Of a stretch of 64,000 nt of DNA, positions 34,256-47,204 are shown piece by piece. How positions within the stretch are numbered: position 1 is the first letter of the stretch; the number at the start of each line of letters is the position of its first letter. A program made the translations under genes and the position numbers. Source of the DNA: Petrosia ficiformis (lineage: Eukaryota; Porifera; Demospongiae; Haplosclerida; Petrosiidae). The notes beneath the pieces were generated by a model. That model saw nothing but the letters and a program-made list of their open reading frames with translations, ran no database searches and was not told the origin of the DNA. The stretch lies in assembly GCA_947044365.1 (NCBI GenBank), contig OX345636.1, positions 24,957,466 to 25,021,465 of the forward strand. Direction: 5' to 3'.

Positions 34256-34864
34256 CAGCTAATAGGGTTGAGTATGATGTTAGTTCAGGTTCCTAAACAT
34301 TATCTTCAAGAAGGGATGTCATTAGATTCTGCATGTCCAAATATCAAAGCAGCATATACTTCTTCATTAATAGTCATCTCTTTAGAGTTGAGTTTTGACA
34401 AGATCTGAAAGAATATTAATACATATATAATACATGAATGCACCACAAGTTTGATCAGGAAACAAGCATTCCTAATTATTATTGACAGAAAATACATGTA
34501 ATTGCAGACCATTAAATATTATAATTGTGACCTAATTATTAGGGACCTTGTCCTGCAAAATGAAACACTTACCAACAATCACTCCATTTTGTACAGGAAG
34601 TCAATGAAATTTGGTATCCAGGAAAAGGTATTCTTGTTAGATACCAAATTAAGCATTTTGATGAATATTGGAAACTGTCCCTTTTTGAAAACGAGATCCT
34701 TCATAATATTATTTTAAATTAAACACTTGATGCAAAAGGATTTAACTAAAACTACACTATTAATAACTAATACAAATGCATGTACATCTGTAGCTCCATC
34801 CATATTGCCTTGTTGACAGTAGGCTTCCAATACTAATGTGAGAGTACAAGTCAATTCCTTCTTC
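34256..34864 (-). pseudogene. LRPPRC-like: LRPPRC-like PPR gene remnant (two exons)
   Basis: Exon 34864-34786 encodes TLVLEAYCQQGNMDGATD and ends GAT|GTACAT. Exon 34404-34256 follows in phase 0 after TTTCAG with ILSKLNSKEMTINEEVYAAL, then IFGHAESNDIPS. The run matches the animal LRPPRC pattern of consecutive PPR helices (A-S-Y-C-x-x-G-D-I, then V-F-x-A-L-x-x-G-H-A). LRPPRC stabilises mitochondrial mRNAs. After NDIPS a TGA and a one-base frame change interrupt the exon, although the next helix (PELTSYSTLLAG) is still visible up to a GTTAGT donor. It is a decayed copy, unless the breaks are sequence errors. Confidence 0.5.
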
Positions 34865-34979
34865 CTGTAACAAAATGAGTGAAATATAATCATTACTGGC
34901 ACATTCATATACATGTACAATACCATAAATCATGATACGTTTATACACACACATGTAAATTATGTACAGGCAGAGTTCG

Positions 34980-37900
34980 GCCCAAAAAGTTTCTTATTTG
35001 GTGCCTCAAATTTCTCAGTTAATTATATTATCACAAAACGTATTAACTATTTGTTAACTGGCTAAAGATGTCTTCTCATTTAAACATTGTTGAGGTAATT
35101 TGGCCCATACTTCAAAACATCAAAAACTGTGACATCAGGACTGCAACAAATTTGAAGTTTTGAAATATTTAGTTCATTTTTGAACTTTGAAGACTAAATT
35201 TATTTTACATTTAGATCATGTAAAATCTAATGTCAATACAGAAGACCAGTAATTTTGTGCGATGGATTGTTGCAATATCAATAAAACTCACAAAGTCTTT
35301 ATGATCATTCATTTGAACTAGTAAAATTTCTTTCAGTCCCATGCTAGGGAGATTCAAAAGCTTGAAACTTCACAATAATCTCAAGTTCTTGTTGCAAGAA
35401 CTGGGATCCTCAAGGCATTTTTTCCAAACTCTTTATATATCACTCCACTGGTTGACAAACTTTTATTGAATTGTGTGCATTACAACTTATACTCCAAGTC
35501 CTACCAAGAGTACATAAATTACATAATTCCTGAGTATAAGAAGCACAGACTAGTATACTTCAAAGTTTAGGCTTGACATAATTACACTTCAATCTATTAT
35601 TCAATACTTTATAAAGCTAGGTAAAGTGATAACATGCGCTTACTACTACACACTTAATTAACAGTACATAACTATTATATACTATATAAATTATTGTCTC
35701 CAGCTTTTGCTTAATGCTAACAACAACAAATGCTCTTTCATACTATCAATACTAAATTCTAACAAGCTTCTCTGAACAGTCGAAGTCTTATTGAGCACTA
35801 CACTACACTACAATACTGAATTTTGAATTTTATTTTCAATGAAGATAAACAGAAACAAATCACAGGTTGTATACAAACAGGAAAAACAGGTTTTTAAACA
35901 AGACATAATTAAATTTAACACCAATGGTGTATGTGTGTAACTTATCTATTTGGGGTAGCACTGATCTATCTGGTATAGCATGCACCACTGACTGAATACA
36001 TGATCTATACATGTCCCAGTACCTCACCTTATAAGGTCATGTTACATACCTTGTATATTCTTTTGCAATGTCTCTTACTACAAAAACAATTAATTACAGT
36101 TTCTATAAGCTGCTTTCGTTCTGCTGATCTATGGATCTGTTGGACTATAGCTTGAGCACATGTTCCTTTACACACAATATCCATTAACTTAAATACTTAA
36201 TTATGATTCACACCCTAAGCAGATAAAACCCTCCTTGCGCTGAACAAGAATTTCAAGTGTGGCTGAGCTAATTAACTTGTAATTTATTGTTCATATTTAA
36301 TATAATGAATACATTTCAAAGCTTGATAACAATTATTATTATAGCACACAAGTTAGGTGCATTGACTATAGTTCACAGTACATATTATCCATGTATGAAT
36401 GTAGTCCACTCAACAGACACAATAGCTACATAAATAAAACATGATTATTACAATGGTGGCTATTTGAAACTTGTCTCTATGTCTGTATGACTACTTAATT
36501 AAAACAATAATCTATAGATTTTACAATAGTTATCACAATACACATGCAACAATCAATATATAAGCAATACAAGTAAAACATAAACAATGATATTTCTTAA
36601 CAAATAAAATTATTTTAATACAATCTTTAATAATCACCAAAACTAGTTATTTATTTAAACATGCAATATTAATAATTACATTAGTAACATTTGAATACAT
36701 GTAAAACATGATACATTGGCTATACTCTGAAATATACAAATACAATACTAAAGAATATTAATACTACTACAGCTAGAAATAATATAATATCACTAATATT
36801 AATTACAGCTCTTGCAAAAAAATGCTAAATTATCAATAATCGATGGTTAATTACACAGTACACAGTTTGAAACACAGTATAAATAATTACAATAATTATT
36901 ATAATACAGCTATTTAAACATTAATAAGCAATAATTAAAAAAGGTAGTGTCTATTCATTTTGCAACTGGAAATATCTATCTAGCATCATTATTTTGTTAA
37001 TGGATAACGTCTCAGCTTTCAAAAATAACCTATAACAATATTATACACATCATGGATATATCAATATAATTATTATGAACAAGGGTTTTCTTGGCAAAGA
37101 CGTTTGTGATATTAATTAACTCAGTAGCCACTTGGTGCTCCCTATTCCTATCATATTTCTTATGCTTATCCCCATATTAGGCATGATAAACCCTAAAGCA
37201 TACAGGATTGAGGACATGTTCCCATTATTTACCAACACAGCCAGGAAATTAGTGATTGAAATACAAACAAAGACTCGAGCTCCTTTTGACATATACACAA
37301 ACTAAAAATAATTATAATTCATAAATTGTTTTTGCCAACAATACACCGTGCCTAGTAAAGCTACAGGCTGCAATTTGACATATTCATCAAGTTTTGCTGG
37401 CAGTGATGAAACTGAAATAGTTAACAAGTTATACACACTTTTTTCTAGCATATGTGGGTGTAGTAATTACGTAGTTGAGCGTTCACACAATATTAAGCTG
37501 CATATACATACATTAAAAATGTTCCACAGTATTTCAGTCAGACACATGTAGTGTAGCTATTGTCTACTTAAGACATACACGCTTTAATATCTCACCTAGT
37601 AGGCTGCTATAGGCAGGTAGTGTACAGCAGCCATCTACTAGAAACCGGTTTAGAGTTCCAAATAATACTGGAAAAAGGTCCATGAATATCTTGACTCGCA
37701 CTTACTATAGATAAAAAAAGGAAAGTAAATTTGTGGGGTAGATAACTGAGCATGCGTATATCTCCACGTGAGTGGATAAACAAATTGTCAGTAAAATTAT
37801 AGGAGTCTTCACTGTGACTGCATCAAGAAATGCAAAAGAAGCTGCAGTACTGTCACTACTGTGTATTGTTAGCATGGAGAACGTGCTCATAGCGAACTTG

Positions 37901-38200
37901 AAGATTTGAACCATTATCAAAAGTGTGTGTTTACTCATCAATCATCATGAAGGTGAATAAAGTAGTGTATGTAGGCGGTAACCGGACGCAGGTAGTAAAC
38001 GGACGAATGAAATTCAAACTGGCAAGGTTTTCCCGGTATTTTGGCGGGAAATTCAAAACTTTGTGAATAAGTGCTGTAGCAAATAGTACTTCAGTGGCGA
38101 AAAATTTGAGAACATTAAAAACAAGGTAGCAAATATATTTTACAAATATCTTAGTGGTACAAAACAAATTTTTACTCTTTCACAATGAAATCTATAAACA
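34980..38200. other. Long AT-rich stretch without a supported gene
   Basis: Scanned on both strands. The only protein-like frame is minus 37298-37116 (ITNFLAVLVNNGNMSSILYA), whose G-N-M pattern resembles PPR helices; it might be an upstream exon of the LRPPRC-like gene, but no splice borders are convincing. The rest shows no RNA gene or transposon protein. Confidence 0.45.
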
Positions 38201-38424
38201 TAAGAAATGTTGATTTGTTCATTGCAAAGATTTTGACCATAAAGCATAGGGTAGAGACATTTTATTTATCAATAGAAAGGTAATTTATCATAGAAGACAA
38301 AAAGATAAATAATGAGAAATAAAATATCACTATAAACATGACAAACAGATTTATACTGTAGCTGCTGATGAGGCAGTAAACAGACACTCGATATGGTCAA
38401 CATTTTTTGTACTGTATATAGGAA

Positions 38425-38893
38425 ATGGCTACTGCAAAAGGAAAATGGTTTTTGGATGACCTGGATAAAGCAATGCAGAAGATAAACGAGCATGGATTGT
38501 CCACTAGAAAGATGGTATTCCCAGAAGTACCATTCATGATCATGTTACTGGAAAATCGAACATGTGCGACATGGTCCAAGCTCTGTATTGACAGAAGAAG
38601 AAGAGAGTGAATTAGTTAGTTGGGTAGTAAAAATGGCTGAAATCAGATATGGGCAGACTTGAGTTCAAGTAACAGAAATGGTTAAAACAATTCTTGATCA
38701 GACTGGGAGACCAAATCCTTTTCAGGACAATCGTCCGGGTAAAGACTGGTGGTATATGTTCTTACATCGACACCCAAAAGTTTTTCTTAAGACACCCCAA
38801 GATCTACAAATGCTTTGGGGAAGTAGCTGCAAAGTTGAGGTCATGGACAAGTGGTATAGGGATTATGAGCCATTTCTGCAGACATCAATTTAA
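38425..38893 (+). pseudogene. Pogo/Tc5-type transposase N-terminal fragment
   Basis: Begins MATAKGKWFLDDLDKAMQKI, with GLSTRKM as in psq-type helix-turn-helix regions. After a frameshift near 38600 comes SELVSWVVKMAEIRYGQ, a TGA at 38654-38656, then VQVTEMVKTILDQTGRPNPF and GKDWWYMFLHRHP, the CENP-B/Tc5 DNA-binding domain. No catalytic domain follows. A dead DNA-binding half of a pogo-superfamily transposase, unrelated in sequence to the intact one at 20 kb. Confidence 0.75.
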
Positions 38894-39152
38894 GGAAAAA
38901 AACGGTTTAGTTCGTTAATTATTGTCAAATTCTCTCTTATAAACAGGACGCTCCAGAACTGTTGAACTTCCTCAACCAATAGAAATGTCTTCATGGTCCA
39001 CTACCGGCTCATCTAATAAATTTACCATGTCTTCATTGGTATTCTTAAAACAAGACATTTTACTTTTGCACCATTTTATAATAATCACACTAATGATCCA
39101 CAATCCACCAATTATGATATATGTCAAAGGTAACACTACCAATATGTAGGTA

Positions 39153-39256
39153 CACTGTAAAAATGAACAGGTTATACCTCAGAAGCATATTATCAATACT
39201 GCATTGAAACTCGTGTAACCAAATGTGGCTAAAATAACCTGTTCATTTTTACAGTG
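39153..39256. mobile_element. 104-bp MITE with CACTGTAAAAATGAACAGG ends
   Basis: Perfect inverted ends CACTGTAAAAATGAACAGG and CCTGTTCATTTTTACAGTG bracket about 65 bp. Related ends are seen at 39562, 40515-40565 and 8095-8150. Confidence 0.85.
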
Positions 39257-39821
39257 CAATACAATTACATGTACTTTAGTATAAATTATATTAAATCTTT
39301 GACATGAAACATGAGTAGACAGCATCCTAAAATTATCGTGATTCAACTGTAATTGAATATAATTAGTACAAAGTATTAGATGTATGTATTCTGAACAAAC
39401 AACTAATTTAACCATTTTTGTTTGCAGTGTAGTAGTATAGGTACAACCTGTGGTGTATTATTAGTATTCTCATTTTACCATCTGTATAGAAACAACAGAG
39501 TAATTGGTACAAAATTGTACATGAAGTAGTACTAAATAAAAACAAATAACCTCCGTTGCACTGGAAAAATGAACTGGTTGTTACCCTTATTTGGTAACAG
39601 GAGTTTCAATGCTGTATTGATAATAAATATTATGCTTGTGAGGTATAAATTATTGTAAATTCTAATTCAATCTGTACAAACAATAAATAATAATTCACAA
39701 ACAAAGTTTTTAAAACTTTTATGTATATATATATATATATATAACATATATGTATAGAGTTTACTTTCAAGTTGTGTAGAGTTTACTTAAAATCTATCAT
39801 GAGATAGAATGTATAAATAAT

Positions 39822-39863
<42 letters not shown>

Positions 39864-41066
39864 CACAAATGTTTTAAAAAATCAATTACTACTTTTAAAC
39901 ATTACTTTCTAAGAAAAGAAATCAATTCAATGTAGTCTCATGCCGGAGCATATTATTAATATTGTATTGAAACTCATGTAACCAAATGTGGGCTAAAATA
40001 CCCATTAATTTTTATAGTGTTCTTGTTGCTGTCAGCACATTACATTTCGTGATACAATCGTACAAGTATCGATGGCCAAATATTTTTGATTAACTCTTAC
40101 TAGTACATCTAATCATGCTTGTTTTCTTTACATGGGTTGAATCACCAAATAGTATACATAAAATAGCCATCAAAAAAGTTTGTAAACCCTCAAACACATG
40201 ATTTAATTTATGCCTTTCAATACTTGGTGCACATTATGTCGTAGTAACATACATGCATGTAGCCGCAACATCCTCTATGACAATTGACAATCTAAATTAA
40301 AACTCATGCTATACCTTGCAACTTTATACGTACTAACCAATAAATGGTTATTTTAATGATTTATTTTTTGCAGTGATATGCTACATAATTATATAGCTAT
40401 GATATGACATGTACTTTATGTACTAGTCAATATAACAAGATCAAATGAACTGTGACTTGTAAATATTGCCTAGCTGGAAAAACAAACCAGCATTGATGAA
40501 AATAGAATTGGATTGAAACTCCTGTAACCAACTGAAGGTTAAAATAACCTATCACTTTTTACAGGGAAGATGTTTGGAAACCTGAAATAATTTAATTAAA
40601 ATATTTATTCTGCTTCATGTGAATCAACTAAACTGTATAAGGCAATTGAAACTGTAATTATTGGATTATAACTGGGTTATAATTAGTATAAGTACATGTA
40701 CATTCTACGTCACCATGCAGTCATAACAACCTACATGACCAATTAAATTACAATTCCTTGCAACTGTACTAACAAACTTAATGAGTTAGTTATTTTAACA
40801 ATTTTATTTTTGTAGTGTTGACATGGCTACTGGTTAGGAAACATTGATACAGATAATGTACTGGAGCACACTCACAATGACACAGCTCCATGTCAGTATC
40901 CATATTGCAAGACTGACTTACCACCTTGTCCAATCATAGGACTATCTGAAAATTAAAACCAGCTTACTGTTACTCAAGATGAACAATGTAATGGATTATA
41001 CGGTGGAGTATTGTGTAGAAGTTGTAGGGAAGATGCTGTGTATAGTTTTGAAGCTGTTAAATGTAT
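39257..41066 (+). repeat. Mosaic of dispersed repeats with a cysteine-rich exon copy
   Basis: Contains copies of the repeats at 10470-11080 (same strand) and 7530-8300 (opposite strand). 40890-41066 encodes TAPCQYPYCKTDLPPCPI, then a TAA, then CNGLYGGVLCRSCRE, a broken copy of the exon at 7528-7690. (AT)n runs are at 39722-39742 and 39826-39860. Confidence 0.65.
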
Positions 41067-41230
41067 TCTATAAATTTGGATAGAAGTGTGTTATCATGCA
41101 GCCATAACATCATGTATGACTATAACTAAATTATAATTTCCACCCTTGCAACTGTACTAACGAATACATGTTATTTTAACAAATTCTATTTTAGTATTAA
41201 TAGAAAAACTATTCAAAAATACAAAATTAC

Positions 41231-41340
41231 TATTGAGTTACATACTAAACTATATACATTGTAAAGTTCTAAATCTACTGAGAGAAAAAAAAGGAAGATT
41301 ACAACAACTATGATGACTGATCCTACAACTATTTCAATGA
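41231..41340 (-). pseudogene. Duplicated last exon of the two-helix membrane gene
   Basis: Immediately after the stop of the pseudogene at 41392, a second degenerate copy of its last exon is present (LMISILNIIEIVVGSVIIVV), in the same orientation. A local tandem duplication. Confidence 0.7.
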
Positions 41341-41391
41341 TGTTCAGGATGGAAATCATTAGTACAACATTGTAAAGTTTTAAAAAATCTA

Positions 41392-41931
41392 CTAAAAGAA
41401 AATAAAGATGATTACAACAACTAAGATGACTGATCCAACAACTATTCCAATGATGTTCAGGATTAAACTCATTAGTACAAAACGATTGCAACCTTCTTCA
41501 TTGCCATCATCAAATCGTTTCACTGCCTAAAAAACCAGACAATTAATTTCAATGTGAGAATAAAGATATAATATCAAGAATTACCTGTATTGCTAAAATA
41601 AGAGCTGGCACTGTGAAAAAGAGTGCAGGGAAGCAAAAGATGAGAATAGCAAAAGTTATAGTGTTCACAAGTGCTAATTGAAACTAGTATCGTGCTTTGA
41701 GACGAGGAGTGTTTGCTTGTCCAATCCAAGTGAAACAGGTAGGTTCCCCTTCTTTGGTAAAGCAACCTAAAATAAAGATGATATGCTGAAGGCTTTGTTT
41801 TCAGTGCTGGTATGTAACAATCCTGATTCATTATTATATAACTATATATATATCATTACAATAATATATATATAATATTATATATTTATATATAATTATA
41901 TATATATATTATTTAGCTACTTACAGTTCAT
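41392..41931 (-). pseudogene. Two-helix membrane protein gene, nonsense copy
   Basis: Exons 41931-41925, 41766-41585 and 41526-41392 have the same lengths (7, 182, 135 bp) and splice sites as the intact gene at 53018-53572. Codon 30 is TAG (41684-41686) where the other copy has CAG (Gln). The rest of the frame is open to the same stop, so this is a recent, single-hit inactivation. Both hydrophobic segments are still encoded. Confidence 0.85.
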
Positions 41932-42013
41932 TTTTTAGCATTGATGTAGAATCCACACATAGAATCCAAAAGTATAAAATCAATCAAGTGCACTTTACTT
42001 ATATACAAAACAC

Positions 42014-43530
42014 TTACACTAATTTGATTTGGCAAGTACAAGTATGTAATATCCTGATTCCATGTGGTAAGGAATTTACTACATGCATGTTTGTGGGGTA
42101 CTGCGGTATGCAAAAAGGAAACGAGACAACCTTGTTTTGAGAGGGCCTGTGGGTTTCTTTATACCTTTCTGCAAAGCTGTTCGAGGCAGGATGATATGGG
42201 GCTACTTTTTGATGGGTAATTCCATTTTCCCCAACAAACTTCATCGGTTGTGTGGAACAGACTGACAGGTATGACAGCTCTTCACTTCAGCTTCCAGGTC
42301 TTCATCAATCTTAGGCCACCAAGTATATCCTCTAGCGAGTGATTTAATTCGACAAATACCAGGGTGGGCTACATGCAATTCATGAAGGAATACCTTCCGG
42401 CAGAGTGGAGAGACAAATGATTCTGGAGCCATGAAAAATGCAACCACTCTCCGCACTCAACTCATTTCCTTTAGAAAGTAGGGGTGAAGCTCCGGTTGAT
42501 TGATAAAGTTGAGCCATCCATTTATGATAAAACGGAGAACAGAGGACAGAATAGGATCTTTGGCAGTCCAATTGGCGATATCTTTGGCAGTGATCATAGA
42601 TCTTTGTATTTCTGTCAGTGTGAAAATGACACTCCTAAAATTAGAGACCAACGCTGAATGTGGGCTGATTGAGGAACTGATCTGTGGTGATGAAATAAAT
42701 AAATCAATGGTTTATGGTCAGTCAATAAGGTAAAATGTCTTCCAAAAAGGTACTGAAGAGCCCTTTATGGTCAGTGCTTTGGAGGTAAGCTTAGGCCAAA
42801 TCCAATTTAGTGAACTGCTTTCCTCTGGGCTGGACTGATGATCCCTTGCTGGACTAGTCTATCTAGTTCCTTTCAACTTTCGATAGACGAAAGGTACTGA
42901 TCGTTAGGAGTTGCCTGAGGATAGGTTTCAATATCAACAGAAACTCCATGGAAGGTTCCAAGACTTGGTTCAAAGACTTGAGCATACTTCTTCAGTATCC
43001 TTCTTCAGTATCCTATCCAACCAATCACGTCCCAGAAGTGTTACCTTTCACTACATAAAGGGGAAGGCGGTGAGACTGCTCTTTATACTAGTGTTGCTCT
43101 TTGCTAGAGGGGGAGGAGTGTTCCATAAAGGAGTAGCTGCTGCACCTGTGTTGACTTGCATGGATATGAGTTTCCCATCTACTGTTAACTGCACATGAAG
43201 TGGACCAATATGGTTTTTGCTTGTCACAGTGTAGAGTTTTTCTGGGTAGGAATCAGGAATAAGGACAGAAGAAACAGACTGCTCCTGCTGAGCAACGGGA
43301 CGATCCAGATTAGAGTGACAATTTTCAATCACGTTAGTTTGTTGGAAAAATGATTTGTTCTCTTTATTTTGTCGTTTCCTACAGACTCGAATAAGTTGCC
43401 CTTTTTTGTGGCAGTAATGGCATATAGCATCTTTGAATTCAAAAATGATGCTGTAGCAGTATTCAGCAAAGGAATGCTTTGCAGCCATTCTATATAGGAG
43501 GGGGAAAATTACAAGAAATAACAATTTCAA
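42014..43530 (-). mobile_element. Degenerate Ty3/Gypsy-like LTR retrotransposon
   Basis: The minus strand in order: a CCHC-like knuckle (CHYCHKKGQLIRVC), a protease-like segment with NTGAA where Asp-Thr/Ser-Gly is usual, RNase H-like remnants, the integrase zinc site (HELHVAHPGI, then CHTCQSVPHN) and an integrase core piece (HQKVAPYHPASNSFAE). Frames change repeatedly, most of the reverse transcriptase is missing, and no LTR pair was identified. It sits between two blocks of the left duplication arm, so it arrived after the duplication or was lost from the other arm. Confidence 0.75.
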
Positions 43531-44100
43531 GAGGAAAAGTAATTAATTCTTGCCTGTATAGGCCCTAAAAAATGTAGGGCAACTTGAATGCTTGGAAATA
43601 GGTGTTCCAGAAGCAGGCAATTGAGATGATGAAACAAAGTGTCCAATAGACAGCAATAGTACTTCCAGGCAGTGATAAATCTAGCTACTGAGTAGCGAGT
43701 CCTCAATGTTGAAAAATCCTCATCGCCAGAAATTGTTATGCCTTATCAATTTTAAATTCAAAGAAAAGACAATCACATCTCGGAGAAATAGTGACTGACA
43801 AGATAAAATGCCCCACTCTCTTTACAAGGGCTCAAACAAAACACAAACTTTTATAGTAGATACAATAGAGACAACAGTCTACGAAACTCAATACACAATT
43901 GTCTATAATACAATACTACCAATACATAATTATTCAAAACATAAGTTCTAAGGGCTAAAAATGTGACAATGCCAGTACAATTATATGTTTTGTACAGCGA
44001 CATACCATCTGAAGCAAACGTTTTCATTATATTTCCATACAAATGAACAGTGACTCTTTTGGCATATTATATTTTGAAAAAAATTGTAGTGGTTTGTACT
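43531..44100. other. No recognisable gene
   Basis: AT-rich sequence between the Gypsy-like element and the next duplication block. Possibly flanking or LTR sequence of that element, but no matching second copy was found. Confidence 0.4.
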
Positions 44101-44744
44101 TTGCCACATAGTTGCGGGTCCCGATGGCGCTCGTTCTGACTGTACTCATTTCCTCATGAAAGTAATAATACGTTTTTAACAGCTACCACATGTTAAGATA
44201 CCAAGGGTCCAATTAATAATTTGCCTGTTTATCATTTTCAGTCTTTCATTGCCAAGCAACACAGAAGATTGGCTATATACTTCACAGGTCCAGCAATTGC
44301 CAGACCACTTTTCAGGTTATATATCAGATCTTGGCTAATTGCTAAAGGGAATATGATATTGCTGTATAATTATAGCAGTGAGCCCAACTCAAATTCTCAA
44401 GCTCTGTAATAGCGATGACATTGTAGTCTGTGTTGTATTTATATGGTACAATGATTATATCAGAATGTTTTTGTTCTCATTCAAGCATGAAATTATTGTA
44501 TTCTGTGTTTTTTTTAATTATTTTTTTTTAATTTTGTTTTTATGAAAATTTTAATGCAGAAGACAATGCATAAGGGTTGGACAGATAGCACAATCGGCTA
44601 ATAAGAAGACCTCCCCAAATACAAAAATATAAAATAATGGAATAAATAAAGACAGTAAAATAAACAACGACAAACTGAGGCATCCAAGGTATACAATATG
44701 TGTACATACAAACAAGAAATTAAAAATGATATCTACTAAAGTGG

Positions 44745-47078
44745 TCAAAGGACCTTATTTAGCATAGATTTAAAAGCTTGAGGAGTCTTACAGTCAACCA
44801 GTTTTTGGGGTAAACGGTTCCAATGTGGAATTACACCAATAAAAAAAGAGTATTTGTGTGAGTTAGCTTTGGCATGGGGAATAAGAATGATCTGATTGTG
44901 GGAATTACGGGGGGAAGGAGACGGTTGGGGTGTGAAAAGGTTAGGAGGAATACATGAGTAGCCGTTGATGATATTGAAACAGTTTTTTAATCTTTGTTTA
45001 GACCTTCTTACTTTGAGTGATTGAAGTTTCAGATTGGCTTGAAGAGTGATCGTGTTGGAATTCCAATTTTTGGTAATATCCTTAGTGGCGAATCTCTGAG
45101 TTTTTTCTAATTCTTCAATTAGTGTGGTTTGGTGAGGATCCCACACAGATGCACAGTACTCTAGTTTCGGTACAATTGTGCTCTTATAGATTGCAAGTCT
45201 GGCTTGAGGGGTGGCCTGATTTAGTGATCTGTGAAGGAGACCGATCTGTCGTTTAGCTGTTTTGGTAGTGTCTCTGATATGCTGGCCAATGTTGGAAAGT
45301 GACTTCAGAATAAGATGGTGGGGAACAGAGTCAAAAGCTTTCTTAATATTGAAAAAAACAGCAGTGACCTGACGATTTGAAGAGAGTAGGCTGTGCCAGT
45401 TGTTAGTGATGGACAGCAGAGCCTCCTGTGTGGAAAATCCAGATCTAAAGCCAAATTGTTGGTTAGACAAAATGTTGTTTGTAGACAGATAGCTGTTTAT
45501 TCGGTTATGAATGATGCACTCCAGTACCTTAGAGACAAGGGAGAGCAAAGAGATGGGACGATAATTTGAGGCTGTAGATTTGTCACCTGACTTGTGAATA
45601 GGAGTAATGTTAGAGATCTTCCATGCTGTTGGAACTTTTCCTTTTTGAAGGGAAAGATTGAAGAGGGTTGCCAGATGGGGGGCAATGGTGGCAGCAGTGT
45701 TTCTCAACATTGTACTTGAGATTCCATCTGGGCCTGAGGAAGTCCTTACTTTGTAGGTTGATAGGAGTTTGAACACCTCGTCTACAGAGCAGGGAATTTG
45801 AGACAGGGAGCCAGGGGGTTTGATAGAGAGACTGGGGGTAGTGGATTGATCAGCAGAGGGTTTAAGACCAAAACATGAAGAGAAAAATTTATTTAGTAGG
45901 TTGGCTTTTTCAACAGAGTTTGTGGCTGTGAGTGTCTCATGAGTAAGATTATCCGGAATTCGTTCACGGTTTGAAAACAGTTTGTAATAATCTGACCAGA
46001 AGTCTCTTGGGGATTGAACATTCATGGAGAGCTTGGTGAAAAAATGTTGTTTTGATTTCCTAAGGGCAGAGGTGGTCTTGTTACGAGCTTTGTTGTACTT
46101 CAACCATGCACGGTGAGAGTTCAGTCGCTTGGCTTGTTTGAAGAGGCACTGTTTCTTTCTGATCAAGATAAGAAGATCCTTCGAGATATAGGGCAATTGT
46201 TTGTGGGAGGAAATGGTTTTCTTTGGGATAAAGCTGGACATGGTTGTCATGTAGAGATCATACCATTGGGACCAGAAATTATCCACATCATCGTCCGGGA
46301 ACATTGAAGAAGGGATACGTTGGAGTGAGTCATTCGCAGAGTCAAAGTCTGCTTTTTTGTAAAGCCAGACTTGACGGCGGGTGGTCTTGAGCTTGGGTGT
46401 AGATAACTGAAGAGAGACGGACACACAGTTGTGGTCAGAGCCTCCAATAGGTGGAAGGATGTTGCATGAAGAGAAATTTAGTTTCTCTGAGAGGTAGACA
46501 TGATCAATAACAGTAGGAGTGGATGTGATTGTGCATCTGGTGGGTTCAGAAACAATTTGCCGCAGGGAAATTTTGTCGATGATTGATGAAATTTGAGGAG
46601 GCGAAGAGGTGGTGGAAGTGAAGTTGATATTGAGATCACCCATTAGTACAAAAGAGTCGAGTTTGGAGGGTGGTAGGCTCTCAATAGCAGCTTCAAGCTC
46701 GTGGAGAACAGAGGAGTTTGAGGAGGGTGGGCGGTAGAAAATACCACATGTGATGTTTCTTTTTTTGACAGATAATTGTACCACAAGGAGCTCAATCCAG
46801 GGGTGCTTAATGATGACTCTGAATAGCAGGTCCTCTCGGATGTAGAGTGCAACTCCTCCTCCGTGTCTATTGCGGTCATGACGAATCAGTGTGAAGTTCG
46901 CAATTGCTAATTCACTGCTGGAGATTGACTGGTCGAGAAAGGTTTCACAGACGGCAATTATGTCAGGGGGATCACTCAGAGCAAGAAAGTGCAAGTCATC
47001 AATGTTTGGGAATAGACTTCGACAGTTTAAACTTAGCAGGTTTAAGCCCAACTCACGAGAGTTAGAGTTAACAGACAA
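44745..47078 (-). pseudogene. CR1-like endonuclease-reverse transcriptase with deleted RT core
   Basis: 777 codons open. Residues ~10-230: AP-type endonuclease (LLSLNCRSLF, CETFLD, HGGGVALYIRE, LMGDLNINF, GGSDHNCVSV), complete by motif. Residues ~450-590: RT fingers and motif A region (SNITPIHKSGD, NYRPISLLS, FGFRSGFST, FFNIKKAFDSVPH), where the first Asp of the F-x-D pattern is Asn. The frame then jumps from HLILKSLSNI to GQHIRDTTKTAKRQIGLLHR, omitting motif B and the YxDD motif C. The C-terminal region is intact (PKLEYCASVWDPH, IPHWNRLP). The deletion is in frame, so a protein could be made, but it cannot be an active reverse transcriptase. Confidence 0.88.
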
Positions 47079-47204
47079 CCCAAGTTGATGGGAATGAGAA
47101 ATACCATCAACACAGTGAGATGAAGCATTAGATATGTCAAATACAGAGTCAGTGGAAGAGATGTTGAAGAATGGAAGAGCTTCATGGTAGCATCTCTGAC
47201 AGAG

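Noticed and set aside
37116..37298. Minus-strand frame with PPR-like G-N-M pattern as an LRPPRC exon
   Set aside because: No convincing splice borders or alignment to a specific LRPPRC region; left as unassigned.
42500..42733. Plus-strand frames over 42.0-43.2 kb
   Set aside because: Shadows of the degenerate Gypsy-like element on the minus strand.
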